Under the pieces are notes generated by a model that was given only the letters and a program-made list of their open reading frames with translations, was not told the origin of the DNA and made no database searches. Positions 1-10,180 of a stretch of DNA of 64,000 nt are shown piece after piece. Source of the DNA: Microbacterium sp. Marseille-Q6965 (lineage in GTDB: Bacteria > Actinomycetota > Actinomycetes > Actinomycetales > Microbacteriaceae); the NCBI RefSeq assembly GCF_946151065.1, contig NZ_CAMGZA010000001.1, forward strand, positions 620,001 through 684,000, in the 5' to 3' direction. The position numbers and the translations under genes are program-made. Positions within the stretch are counted from its first letter, which is position 1, and the number at the start of each line of letters is the position of its first letter.

Positions 1-849
<849 letters not shown>

Positions 850-861
850 TTCCACCCGACG

Positions 862-894
862 AAAGCGCCCGGTGCCGGTGGCACCGGGCGCTTT
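862..894. terminator. Bidirectional hairpin between fbaA and the convergent membrane gene
   Basis: A perfect 15-bp inverted repeat (arms 862-876 and 880-894, loop GGT) with A-rich and T-rich ends (AAAGCGCCC and GGGCGCTTT). It sits 13 bases after the aldolase stop and 15 bases before the stop of the convergent gene, so it can serve both. Confidence 0.8.
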
Positions 895-908
895 GTCGTG
901 TGATGGCG

Positions 909-1484
909 CTACGGGGTGCCGGCGCGCATGATGGCATCGAGCACGGCGGGATCGTTCAGCAGCGGCACCGTCATCAGCAGGCCCGACGCCCCGAGGAACA
1001 CGACGGCGCCCACGATCGGGATCCAGAACGCCGTCCGCCCGGCGCGCAGGCGAAGGTACGACAGCGCCGCCGTGGCGAGCCAGCCGAGGCCCATCACGAG
1101 CGCCGCCGCCACACCCCATCCCCGCCCGCCGGCCGGATCGGAGAGCGTCGCGTCCACGCCCATCATCCCCAGCAGGTTCTCGGCGTACGTGACGTAGTCG
1201 GTGAGCTGCGGGATCGTCACGATCACGTTGAGCAGGCCGTAGACGAGCAGGGCGACGGTGACGACGCGGTCGATGAGGCGGCCCGTGCTCGCCCCGCTGC
1301 CGGCGACGGGGACGACGGGGGCCGGTTCCTCCGCCCCCGCGGCCGGTGCCGGCGTCGGCACCGGGAGGGGGTTGGCCTGGATGCGGCGCTGCTGCTCCTC
1401 GGGCGAGGCGTACTCGCCGAACTGCGGGCGCGGCGGCCGGGGCTGCTCGTCGCCGTGCGGGCGAGGGGGCAGCGCCTCACTCAC
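909..1484 (-). CDS. Membrane protein of unknown function, DUF6264-like
   Basis: A 191-residue integral membrane protein of unknown function. The first 70 residues are hydrophilic and rich in Pro, Ala and Glu; three to four hydrophobic segments follow ([45 protein letters not shown]). The GTG start at 1484 overlaps the ispH stop in a GTGA arrangement, which fixes the start and shows co-transcription with ispH. A longer upstream extension is possible but would lie inside ispH. This gene downstream of ispH is, from memory, a common arrangement in Microbacteriaceae; the family name is a recollection, not a search result. Confidence 0.7.
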   Translation of the reverse strand: MSEALPPRPHGDEQPRPPRPQFGEYASPEEQQRRIQANPLPVPTPAPAAGAEEPAPVVPVAGSGASTGRLIDRVVTVALLVYGLLNVIVTIPQLTDYVTYAENLLGMMGVDATLSDPAGGRGWGVAAALVMGLGWLATAALSYLRLRAGRTAFWIPIVGAVVFLGASGLLMTVPLLNDPAVLDAIMRAGTP

Positions 1485-2530
1485 GCCGTGGCCCCGACCC
1501 GTCCGCCGCGAGGCTGGCCGTCGCCGCGGAGCTCCTTGGGCAGCGAGAAGATCAGATCCTCCTCGGCCGTCTTCACCTCTTCGACATCCACATAGCCCGC
1601 GTGGGCGAGCTCGCGCAGCAGCTCCTGCACGAGTACCTCGGGCACCGATGCGCCGCTCGTCACGCCGATCGTCTCGACGCCGTCGAGCCATTCCTGCTTG
1701 ACCTCGTCGGCGTAGTCGACGCGGTAGGCGGCCTTGGCCCCGTACTCCAGCGCCACCTCGACGAGGCGCACGCTGTTGGAGGAGTTCGCCGATCCGACGA
1801 CGATCACGAGGTCGGCGTCCTTCGCCACCTTCTTGATCGCCACCTGGCGATTCTGCGTCGCGTAGCAGATGTCGTCCGAGGGCGGATCCTGCAGCTGCGG
1901 GAAGCGGTCGCGCAGGCGGCGGACGGTCTCCATCGTCTCGTCCACCGACAGCGTGGTCTGCGACAGCCACACGAGCTTCGACGGATCGGCGACCTCGACG
2001 GTGTCCGCCTCGTCGGGGTTGTTCACGATGGTGACGTGCTCGGGGGCCTCCCCCGCCGTGCCCTCCACCTCCTCGTGGCCCTCGTGGCCGACGAGCAGGA
2101 TCTGGTAGTCATCGCGGGCAAAGCGCTTGGCCTCGCGGTGCACCTTGGTCACGAGCGGGCAGGAGGCGTCGATGGCCTGAAGGCCACGGTCGGCGGCCGC
2201 GTCGACCACGGCCGGCGAGACACCGTGCGCGCTGAAGACGACGTGCGCGCCCTCGGGCACCTCGTCGACCTCCTCGACGAAGATCGCGCCCTTCTCCTCG
2301 AGCTCCCGCACCACGTGGATGTTGTGCACGATCTGCTTGCGCACGTACACGGGGGCGCCGTAGCGCTCGAGCGCCTTCTCGACGGTGATCACCGCACGGT
2401 CGACGCCGGCGCAGTAGCCGCGGGGCGCCGCGAGCAGCACGCGCTTGTGTCCGCGCACCTCGTTATCCTGGAGGCGCTCACGACGTGCCGGGATGCGCGG
2501 CATGGGAAGCGAAATGGCGGTGGTGCTCAC
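1481..2530 (-). CDS. ispH: 4-hydroxy-3-methylbut-2-enyl diphosphate reductase
   Basis: Last enzyme of the MEP isoprenoid pathway, an iron-sulfur protein that reduces HMBPP to IPP and DMAPP. The three cluster cysteines are visible at residues 40 (GYCAGVD), 124 (ASCPLV) and 222 (ICYATQ), as are the His motifs HNIHVV and SAHGVSP. Length is 349 residues, with an N-terminal extension of about 25 residues before the conserved core, common in actinobacteria. The GTG at 2530 is chosen because a TAGACT hexamer lies exactly six bases upstream, which fits a leaderless transcript. The divergent neighbour is xseA. Confidence 0.96.
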   Translation of the reverse strand: MSTTAISLPMPRIPARRERLQDNEVRGHKRVLLAAPRGYCAGVDRAVITVEKALERYGAPVYVRKQIVHNIHVVRELEEKGAIFVEEVDEVPEGAHVVFSAHGVSPAVVDAAADRGLQAIDASCPLVTKVHREAKRFARDDYQILLVGHEGHEEVEGTAGEAPEHVTIVNNPDEADTVEVADPSKLVWLSQTTLSVDETMETVRRLRDRFPQLQDPPSDDICYATQNRQVAIKKVAKDADLVIVVGSANSSNSVRLVEVALEYGAKAAYRVDYADEVKQEWLDGVETIGVTSGASVPEVLVQELLRELAHAGYVDVEEVKTAEEDLIFSLPKELRGDGQPRGGRVGATA

Positions 2531-2536
2531 CCGCCC

Positions 2537-2546
2537 AGTCTACGGT
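2537..2546. promoter_or_regulatory. Overlapping back-to-back -10 elements for ispH and xseA
   Basis: On the minus strand TAGACT (2542-2537) is followed by six bases and the ispH GTG. On the plus strand TACGGT (2541-2546) is followed by six bases and an in-frame ATG of xseA at 2553. The two hexamers share the TA at 2541-2542, so polymerase can probably serve only one direction at a time. Confidence 0.55.
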
Positions 2547-2594
2547 CGGCACATGAGCGTCGGCCGAGTCCACGACCTCAGGAAGGCAGCCGCC

Positions 2595-3893
2595 GTGACC
2601 ACCTTCCAGGCCGATCCGGTACCGGGTCAGGCGCCCCCTCCCGACAGCGTCGCGCCGCGCGATTCCACGCCCAGCGCGCCCACCTCGATCGCCCGGCTGA
2701 ACCAGACGATCCGCGGCTTCATCGAGCGCTGGGGCTCCGTGTGGGTCGAGGGCGAGATCACGTCGTGGAACGTGCGCGCGGGCAACATCTTCGCGCGGCT
2801 GAAGGACAGCCAGTCCGAGGCACAGATCTCCATCCGGATCTGGTCGAGCGTGCGCGCGCGCATCCCGGCCGACCTCAAGATCGGCGATCACGTGGTCGCC
2901 TGCGTCAAGGCCGACTACTTCGTGCGGGCCGGCGACTTCTCCTTCCAGGTCACGGCCATGAAGCACGTCGGGCTGGGCGAACAGCTCGAGCGCCTCGAGC
3001 GCCTGCGGGCGCAGCTGCGCGCCGAGGGGCTCTTCGACGCCGCCCGCAAGAAGCCGCTGCCGTTCCTGCCGCACTGCATCGGCCTCATCACGGGCGAGCG
3101 CAGCGATGCCGAGAAGGACGTGCACCGCAACGCCGAGCTTCGCTGGCCCGAGGTGCGCTTCCGCACCGAGTACGCCGCCGTGCAGGGCGACCGCTGCGTT
3201 CCGGAGACGCTCGCGGCGCTCAAGCGGCTCGATGAGGACCCCGAGGTCGACGTGATTGTGATCGCCCGAGGCGGCGGCGATCCGCAGACGCTCCTCGGGT
3301 TCAGTGACGAACGGCTGCTGCGCGCCGTCGCGGCCGCGCGCACGCCCGTCGTGAGCGCGATCGGGCACGAGAACGACCGCCCGCTGCTCGACGACGTCGC
3401 CGACCTGCGGGCCTCCACGCCCACGGACGCCGCCAAGCGCGTCGTCCCCGACGTGGGCGAGCAGCGCGCGCTCGTCGCGCAACTGCGGTCGCGGGCCAGG
3501 ATGCGCGTCACGCAGCGCGTGCAGCACGACATCGCGCAACTGGAGCAGCTGCGCTCCCGCCCCGCCCTGCGCGACCCGGAGCGGATCGTGCGCGACCGCG
3601 CACAGGAGGTGTTCCTGCTCGCGGCGCGGGGGCGCGACCTCGTGGGCCGCCGCATCCACACCGCCGAGGCCCGCACCGCCGAGCTGCGGGCCTCCCTGCG
3701 CGCTCTCTCCCCCGCCGCCACGCTCGCCCGCGGCTACGCCATCGCGCATACGGACGGCGGCGTGATCGTGCGGGACGCCCAGCAGGCACCGGCCGGCACG
3801 CGCCTCGTCGTCACTCTCGATCGCGGCTCCGTGGCCGCCGTGAGCGAGGGGCCGGCGGACCAGGGACCGGCGGGCGTTCCCGCCGCCGAATAG
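2595..3893 (+). CDS. xseA: Exodeoxyribonuclease VII large subunit
   Basis: Large subunit of exonuclease VII, which degrades single-stranded DNA in both directions together with XseB. The N-terminal OB-fold ([20 protein letters not shown]) and the catalytic region with [14 protein letters not shown] and [11 protein letters not shown] are present, followed by an Arg/Glu-rich coiled coil and a conserved C-terminal LARGYAI segment. Length is 432 residues. The GTG at 2595 has AGGAAGG eight bases upstream and is preferred; an in-frame ATG at 2553 sits at the predicted 5' end of the transcript and would add 14 residues. xseB follows after ten bases. Confidence 0.93.
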   Translation: MTTFQADPVPGQAPPPDSVAPRDSTPSAPTSIARLNQTIRGFIERWGSVWVEGEITSWNVRAGNIFARLKDSQSEAQISIRIWSSVRARIPADLKIGDHVVACVKADYFVRAGDFSFQVTAMKHVGLGEQLERLERLRAQLRAEGLFDAARKKPLPFLPHCIGLITGERSDAEKDVHRNAELRWPEVRFRTEYAAVQGDRCVPETLAALKRLDEDPEVDVIVIARGGGDPQTLLGFSDERLLRAVAAARTPVVSAIGHENDRPLLDDVADLRASTPTDAAKRVVPDVGEQRALVAQLRSRARMRVTQRVQHDIAQLEQLRSRPALRDPERIVRDRAQEVFLLAARGRDLVGRRIHTAEARTAELRASLRALSPAATLARGYAIAHTDGGVIVRDAQQAPAGTRLVVTLDRGSVAAVSEGPADQGPAGVPAAE

Positions 3894-3903
3894 GATGGAA
3901 GGG

Positions 3904-4131
3904 ATGACCGACCAGCCCGCTCCCGCCGACGTCGCGGAGCTCTCGTTCGAACAGGCACGCGACGAGCTCGTGCGCGTGGTCGCCGAGCTGGAGCAGGGCG
4001 CACCGACGCTCGAGCACTCGCTGGCCCTGTGGGAACGCGGCGAGGCACTCGCGGCGCGCTGCGAGGAGTGGCTGCGCGGCGCGAAGAGCCGGCTCGACGC
4101 CGCGCGCCCCGGCGCCGACGAGGACGAGTGA
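3904..4131 (+). CDS. xseB: Exodeoxyribonuclease VII small subunit
   Basis: Small helical subunit that binds XseA in several copies. The 75-residue protein has the family core [15 protein letters not shown] and [14 protein letters not shown], ending in an acidic tail. The ATG at 3904 is preceded by GGAAGGG; another ATG nine bases upstream lies inside that ribosome site. The stop overlaps the next start by one base (TGATG), so translation is coupled to the DUF4245-like gene. Confidence 0.93.
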   Translation: MTDQPAPADVAELSFEQARDELVRVVAELEQGAPTLEHSLALWERGEALAARCEEWLRGAKSRLDAARPGADEDE

Positions 4132-4745
4132 TGGCGGAGTACCCCGAGCAGTCGGCGGAGGAGATCGCCGCCCAGAAGGCCGCGCGCTCGGCGGCGTACC
4201 GACAGAGCCAGACCTTCACCAACCTCCTCATCGCCCTTGCCGTGAGCGTGGCGGTCGTGGCCGTGATCTTCTTCGCCGTGCCGCGGGGCACGCCCCCGGA
4301 GCGGCCCCCCATCGACGTCGCCGAGGTCGCCTCGCGCGTCTCGGAGACGTATCAGCGCGACGTCGTCGTCGCGGAGGTCCCCGCGTCGTGGGGCGTCAAT
4401 GTGGCCGAGGTCCAGCCCGGCGCGCCCTCGGTGTGGCAGGTGGTGTACACCCCCGACGAGATCAGCTTCCTCGACCTGGCGCAGGGATTCGACGCGGACG
4501 ACACGTGGGCGTCGCAGCAGCTCGGAGGCGCGGCACCGACCGGCGAGATCACGATCGACGGAGTCGCGTGGCAGCGCTACGAGATCTCGCGCCCCGAGGA
4601 CCATGGGAATGTCTCGTACGCGCTGGGCACCCAGGCGGGAGCCGATCACGTGCTGCTGTACGGATCGGCCTCCCCCGAGACCACCGCCGAACTGGCCGGG
4701 CTTGTGGCCGACCAGGTGCGTGCGCTGCAGGAAGGAGCGGAATGA
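4131..4745 (+). CDS. DUF4245-like membrane-anchored protein
   Basis: A 204-residue protein of unknown function. It has a short cytoplasmic N-terminus, one transmembrane segment at about residues 27-47 (LLIALAVSVAVVAVIFF), and a predicted extracytoplasmic domain of about 150 residues. The pattern (TYQRDVVVAEVPASWGVNVAE, then WQVVYTP) matches actinobacterial DUF4245 proteins as I remember them. It is packed between xseB (one-base overlap) and carbonic anhydrase (ATGA overlap), so all are on one transcript with xseA. This family next to xseAB is common in actinobacteria, but no role is known to me. Confidence 0.75.
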   Translation: MAEYPEQSAEEIAAQKAARSAAYRQSQTFTNLLIALAVSVAVVAVIFFAVPRGTPPERPPIDVAEVASRVSETYQRDVVVAEVPASWGVNVAEVQPGAPSVWQVVYTPDEISFLDLAQGFDADDTWASQQLGGAAPTGEITIDGVAWQRYEISRPEDHGNVSYALGTQAGADHVLLYGSASPETTAELAGLVADQVRALQEGAE

Positions 4746-5392
4746 CGGACGCGATCGCCCCGGCAGAGGCCTGGGCAGAGATGATGGCAGGCAACGCCCG
4801 GTTCGTGGCGGGCACCCCCGCCCACCCCCACCAGGACGTGGCCCGGCGCGCGGAGGTCTCCGCGGCGCAGACGCCGCGGGCGGCACTGTTCGGCTGCTCG
4901 GACTCGCGACTGGCGGCCGAGATCATCTTCGACATGGGCCTCGGAGACCTGTTCGTCGTGCGCAACGCCGGCCAGGTCACGGGCGAGTCGATCATGGGCT
5001 CGCTGGAGTACGCCGTCGAGGTGCTGAAGGTTCCCCTCATCGTCGTGCTCGGACACGACGCGTGCGGCGCCGTGCGCGCCGCGATCGACAGCTTCGATGT
5101 CGCGCAGCCGCCGCTGCCGCCGCACATCTGGCGCACCATCTCGCCCATCGTGCCGTCGGTGCGCGCGGAGCTGCACGCGGGGGCCGCCGATGGCGTCACG
5201 TACGAGACCGTCGACGCCGAGCTGGTCGGCCGTCGCCACCTGCGCCAGACCGTGACGGCGATCCTGCAGTCGTCCGAACTGATCAGCGACGCCGTCGCCG
5301 AGGGTCGCCTCGGCATCGTCGGCGCCAACTACCGCCTGGCCGAGGGCACGGTCGTGCCCGACGTCGTCCTGGGAGCCGCGTCCGCGGCCTGA
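4742..5392 (+). CDS. Beta-class carbonic anhydrase
   Basis: Interconverts CO2 and bicarbonate. All zinc and catalytic-dyad residues of the beta class are visible: Cys52, Asp54 and Arg56 in CSDSR, then His105 and Cys108 in HDACG. Length is 216 residues, typical for the family. The ATG at 4742 overlaps the preceding stop (ATGA). The gene lies upstream of fumarase with 15 bases between; bicarbonate supply for carboxylations feeding the TCA cycle is a plausible but unproven link. Confidence 0.93.
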   Translation: MTDAIAPAEAWAEMMAGNARFVAGTPAHPHQDVARRAEVSAAQTPRAALFGCSDSRLAAEIIFDMGLGDLFVVRNAGQVTGESIMGSLEYAVEVLKVPLIVVLGHDACGAVRAAIDSFDVAQPPLPPHIWRTISPIVPSVRAELHAGAADGVTYETVDAELVGRRHLRQTVTAILQSSELISDAVAEGRLGIVGANYRLAEGTVVPDVVLGAASAA

Positions 5393-5407
5393 ACTCCGGA
5401 GGAAGAA

Positions 5408-6802
<1,395 letters not shown>

Positions 6803-6814
6803 GCCGGGAACGCG

Positions 6815-6846
6815 AAGGGGCGGCGGGCCGGGCCCGCCGCCCCTTT
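6815..6846. terminator. Terminator between fumC and the convergent YqhA-like gene
   Basis: A perfect 13-bp inverted repeat, AAGGGGCGGCGGG at 6815-6827 and its complement at 6833-6845, ending in TTT. It lies 13 bases after fumC and 14 bases before the stop of the convergent gene. Confidence 0.8.
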
Positions 6847-6859
6847 GCCGTGCCCGGAC

Positions 6860-7495
6860 TCAGCGCATGTCGGCGGGGATCTCCGACGGCTCGACCGCCG
6901 GATGCCGCGCCGAGACCTTGTCGATCCACGCCAGGGCGAGCGCCGACACGATGAAGGCGAGGTGGATCACCACCTGCCAGAACACGCCCTCGCTCGTGTA
7001 GGTCTCCCCCGTGACGGACTCGTCCGTGTGGGCGCCGATGTCACCCACCTCGATGAACGTGCGCAGCAGGTGGATCGACGAGATGCTGATGATCGAGATC
7101 GCCAGCTTCACCTTCAGCACATTGGCGTTGACGTGGTTGAGCCAGTCCGGCTGATCGGGGTGGTCGTTGATGCGCAGGCGGGAGACGAAGATCTCATAGC
7201 CGCCCATGATCACCATGATGAGCAGGTTCGCGATCATGACGACGTCGATGAGGCCGAGCACCGCGAGCATGATCGTCGCCTCGTTGAGGTGCGAGATGTC
7301 ATGGAAGACCGTCTCAATCAGGTGCCACAGGTCGACCATGAAGACGATGACGTACACCACCTGGGCGACGATCAGTCCCACGTAGAGCGGGGCCTGCAGC
7401 CACCGGCTCGCGAAGATGAAGTACCCGAGCGCCCCTCGCGCGGGCGTGCGGCTCGGGGACGATGGCGGTGCGGTCGGTGGGGTCTGTGTCGTCAC
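6860..7495 (-). CDS. YqhA/UPF0114-type membrane protein (TIGR00645 family)
   Basis: An integral membrane protein of unknown function, 211 residues. The family pattern [18 protein letters not shown] opens the first membrane segment, and [28 protein letters not shown] and a C-terminal segment follow, giving four membrane spans. The GTG at 7495 has AGAGGG upstream. A GTG further out at 7522 lies only one base after a TAGAAT hexamer (7524-7529 on the minus strand), so it would not be transcribed. The gene stands alone between two terminators. Confidence 0.8.
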   Translation of the reverse strand: MTTQTPPTAPPSSPSRTPARGALGYFIFASRWLQAPLYVGLIVAQVVYVIVFMVDLWHLIETVFHDISHLNEATIMLAVLGLIDVVMIANLLIMVIMGGYEIFVSRLRINDHPDQPDWLNHVNANVLKVKLAISIISISSIHLLRTFIEVGDIGAHTDESVTGETYTSEGVFWQVVIHLAFIVSALALAWIDKVSARHPAVEPSEIPADMR

Positions 7496-7561
7496 GGTTG
7501 CCCTCTCTGTGTCAAGCCGCACGATTCTATTCGGGCGAGATGACGCGCACGCACAGACGCA

Positions 7562-7595
7562 CGAGGGGACGGCGGGTGTGCCCGCCGTCCCCTCG
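7562..7595 (-). terminator. Terminator of the cstA-ybdD operon
   Basis: A perfect 15-bp inverted repeat (arms 7562-7576 and 7581-7595, loop TGTG), starting 15 bases beyond the ybdD-like stop on the minus strand. There is no T tract. Confidence 0.7.
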
Positions 7596-7609
7596 CCGAT
7601 CGCGTTCGA

Positions 7610-7834
7610 TCAGCAGCACCTCGCGCCGGGATTGGCGCCCTGCTCGCGGTAGACGCGCCGCCAGTACTCGCGTGCGCTCAGTGGCTCGCAGTCGGGGTGC
7701 GCGACGCGCGCGTGCGCGACATACGCGTCATACCGCGACTCGCCCGTCACACCCCGCGCGTACCAGCTCAGCGCCCGCCAACCGCGCGCCAGCACGGCTC
7801 GCACGCCGGCAGCGGGAGAGGCGAAGCCCGACAT
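7610..7834 (-). CDS. YbdD/YjiX-family small protein
   Basis: A 74-residue cytosolic protein of the YbdD/YjiX (DUF466) family, which nearly always follows cstA-type carriers. The family pattern is clear: YARGVTGESRYDAYVAHARV, with HPDCEPLS and a C-terminal tail ending in two cysteines. The ATG at 7834 overlaps the cstA stop by one base (TGATG), so translation is coupled. Work on Enterobacteriaceae suggests these proteins modulate CstA-family pyruvate uptake; that role is assumed here. Confidence 0.9.
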   Translation of the reverse strand: MSGFASPAAGVRAVLARGWRALSWYARGVTGESRYDAYVAHARVAHPDCEPLSAREYWRRVYREQGANPGARCC

Positions 7835-10071
7835 CAGTGCCCCCTGACCGGCTTGACGTCCTCGGGCAGGGCCTCCCACCGCTTCTCGAGGTCACGCTCC
7901 TCCGCGGTCGGGATGAGCCCCGCCGGCGCGAACCGGCGCGAGGGGACCGCGGGCTCCTCGTTGTCGATCACCGCGTCCGCACGCAGTGCCTGCACGACCC
8001 GCACGATCGAGGCCGTGATGACGATGAGCGTGAGCACGAGGAACACGATCGAGAGCGTGCCCTGGATGAAGGTGTTGCGCACGACCGCCTCCATCGCCGG
8101 CACATCGGGCGCCGTGCCGAACGACGTCTCCCCCGCCGCGAGCGCATCGCGGAAGGCGACGTGCTGCGCCCAGTAGCCCACCGCGGGCACCGGCGAGAAG
8201 ATCTTGTACAGCGACGCGACCGTCGTCACCACGGTGACGAACGCCAGCGGCAGCGCGACGATCCAGAGCGAGCGGAAGGTGCGCCGGCGCGCGACGATCG
8301 TGAGCACGACCGCGAGCGCGATGGACGCCAGCAGCTGGTTCGCGATACCGAACAGCGGGAAGAGGGTGTTGATGCCGCCGAGCGGATCGGTCACGCCCAT
8401 CAGCAGCACGGCACCCCACCCTGCCACCATGATCGCGGTGCACAGCCATGCGCCGAGCCGCCACGAGGTGTCCTTGAAGCGCGGCACGACGTTGCCGATC
8501 GAGTCCTGCAGCATGAAGCGTGCCACGCGCGTGCCGGCGTCGACGGCGGTGAGGATGAACAGCGCCTCGAACATGATGGCGAAGTGATACCAGAAGCCCA
8601 TCATCGCCTGGCCGCCGATCCACTGCCCCATGATGACGGCGAGGCCCACCGCAAGGGTGGGGGCGCCGCCCGTGCGTGAGACGATCGTCTCCTCGCCCAC
8701 GAGATGGGCGAGGTTCGTGAGGGCCTCGGGAGTGAGGTTCACACCCGTCAGTCCGAGGCTGTTCACCCACGCCACGGCGCCCTCGACGGTGCCGAGCGTG
8801 GCGGCGGCCGAGGAGTTCATCGCGAAGTAGATGCCGCGGTCGATCGAGATGGCCGCCACGAGCGCCATGATCGCGACGAACGACTCCATGAGCATGCCGC
8901 CGTAGCCGATGAAGCGCGTCTGCCGTTCCTTCTCCACCATCTTCGGCGTCGTGCCCGACGAGATGAGCGCGTGGAAGCCGCTCAACGCGCCGCACGCGAT
9001 CGTCACGAACAGGAACGGGAACAGCGGCCCGGCCCATACGGGACCGGTCTCGCCGCCGGCGAACTCGCTGAAGGCGGGCACAGAGATCTCGGGGCGTACG
9101 ATGACGATCGCGACGGCGAGCGCGACGATCACGCCGATCTTCATGAACGTCGACAGGTAGTCGCGGGGCGCGAGCAGGATCCACACCGGCAGCACGGCCG
9201 CGACGAACCCGTAGATGATGATGCCCCAGGCGATCGTGACCTTGTCGAGCGTGAACAGCGCCTGGCCCCACTCCGTCTCGGCGACCATGCCGCCGCCGAT
9301 GATCGCCGCCATGAGCAGTACGAAGCCGATGAGGGAGACCTCCGCGATCTTGCCCGGGCGGATCCAACGCAGGTAGGCGCCCATGAACAGCGCGATCGGG
9401 ATCGTCATGGCGACCGAGAACACGCCCCACGGGCTCTCGGCGAGGGCGTTGACCACGACGAGAGCGAGGATCGCCGTGATGATGATCATGATGAGCAGCG
9501 TCGCGAGGATCGCCGCCGCCCCTCCGAAGCGCCCGAGCTCGTCGCGGGCCATCTGGCCGAGCGAGCGACCGCCGCGCCGCATGGAGAAGAACATCACGAG
9601 GTAGTCCTGCACCGCCCCGGCCAGCACCACGCCGACGATGATCCACAGGGTGCCCGGCAGATATCCCATCTGCGCCGCCAGCACGGGGCCGACGAGAGGC
9701 CCGGCTCCCGCGATGGCCGCGAAGTGATGACCGAAGAGCACGCGCCGATCGGTGGCGACGTAGTCCTTCCCGTCCGCGCGGTACTCGGCGGGCGTGGCGC
9801 GCGTGTCGTCGGGGCGCACGATCTTCTTCTCGATGTACCTCGAGTAGAAGCGGTAGAAGATGAGGTAGGTGCACACGGCGGCGAACACGAACCAGATGGC
9901 GTTCACCGTTTCGCCGCGCACGATGGCGAGCATCACCCACGCCAGGCCGCCGAGGAGGGCGATCGCGACCCAGACGGCGATCTTCAACGGCGTCCACCGC
10001 GGCTCCGCGGTGGCGGCGACGGGTGGCAGCTCCGATGGCGCTTGTGGCACGGACCCTGTCTGCTGGCTCAT
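7834..10071 (-). CDS. cstA: CstA-family carbon starvation / pyruvate carrier
   Basis: A membrane carrier of the CstA family (pyruvate or peptide uptake under carbon limitation), 745 residues with many hydrophobic segments. Family landmarks are visible: DGKDYVATDRRVLFGHHFAAIAG near residue 105, AGPLVGPVLAAQMGYLPG just after, and SSGTTPKM further in. The ATG at 10071 has AAGGAG upstream; a longer reading starting at 10158 lacks a ribosome site. A -10 at 10122-10127 would give a leader of about 45 bases. The small ybdD-like gene is coupled downstream. The substrate cannot be decided from sequence. Confidence 0.93.
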   Translation of the reverse strand: MSQQTGSVPQAPSELPPVAATAEPRWTPLKIAVWVAIALLGGLAWVMLAIVRGETVNAIWFVFAAVCTYLIFYRFYSRYIEKKIVRPDDTRATPAEYRADGKDYVATDRRVLFGHHFAAIAGAGPLVGPVLAAQMGYLPGTLWIIVGVVLAGAVQDYLVMFFSMRRGGRSLGQMARDELGRFGGAAAILATLLIMIIITAILALVVVNALAESPWGVFSVAMTIPIALFMGAYLRWIRPGKIAEVSLIGFVLLMAAIIGGGMVAETEWGQALFTLDKVTIAWGIIIYGFVAAVLPVWILLAPRDYLSTFMKIGVIVALAVAIVIVRPEISVPAFSEFAGGETGPVWAGPLFPFLFVTIACGALSGFHALISSGTTPKMVEKERQTRFIGYGGMLMESFVAIMALVAAISIDRGIYFAMNSSAAATLGTVEGAVAWVNSLGLTGVNLTPEALTNLAHLVGEETIVSRTGGAPTLAVGLAVIMGQWIGGQAMMGFWYHFAIMFEALFILTAVDAGTRVARFMLQDSIGNVVPRFKDTSWRLGAWLCTAIMVAGWGAVLLMGVTDPLGGINTLFPLFGIANQLLASIALAVVLTIVARRRTFRSLWIVALPLAFVTVVTTVASLYKIFSPVPAVGYWAQHVAFRDALAAGETSFGTAPDVPAMEAVVRNTFIQGTLSIVFLVLTLIVITASIVRVVQALRADAVIDNEEPAVPSRRFAPAGLIPTAEERDLEKRWEALPEDVKPVRGH

Positions 10072-10121
10072 GGCTTGGACTCCTTTGTCTGCGCGGATCC
10101 CTTGATCCGACAACCACACAC

Positions 10122-10127
10122 AGCGTA
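10122..10127 (-). promoter_or_regulatory. Probable -10 element of cstA
   Basis: TACGCT on the minus strand, matching the TANNNT pattern seen elsewhere in the window. It predicts a start near 10115 and a leader of about 45 bases containing the AAGGAG ribosome site. Confidence 0.4.
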
Positions 10128-10168
10128 GGCGGTGCCGGAGCGCGCCGGCTCGCGGCACGCGCTCGCAA

Positions 10169-10174
10169 TAGGGT
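10169..10174 (+). promoter_or_regulatory. Leaderless -10 of the S9 peptidase gene
   Basis: TAGGGT followed by exactly six bases and the ATG at 10181, so transcription would start at the A of the start codon. Confidence 0.5.
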
Positions 10175-10180
10175 GAGGGG

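Noticed and set aside
2478-4886. An 802-codon minus-strand open frame opposite xseA-xseB
   Set aside because: No ribosome site or domain; it mirrors conserved exonuclease VII genes.
7496-7522. A TTGACA string on the minus strand (7515-7510) before the YqhA-like gene
   Set aside because: It is only 15 bases from the start codon, too close to act as a -35; TAGAAT at 7529-7524 is the better promoter signal.
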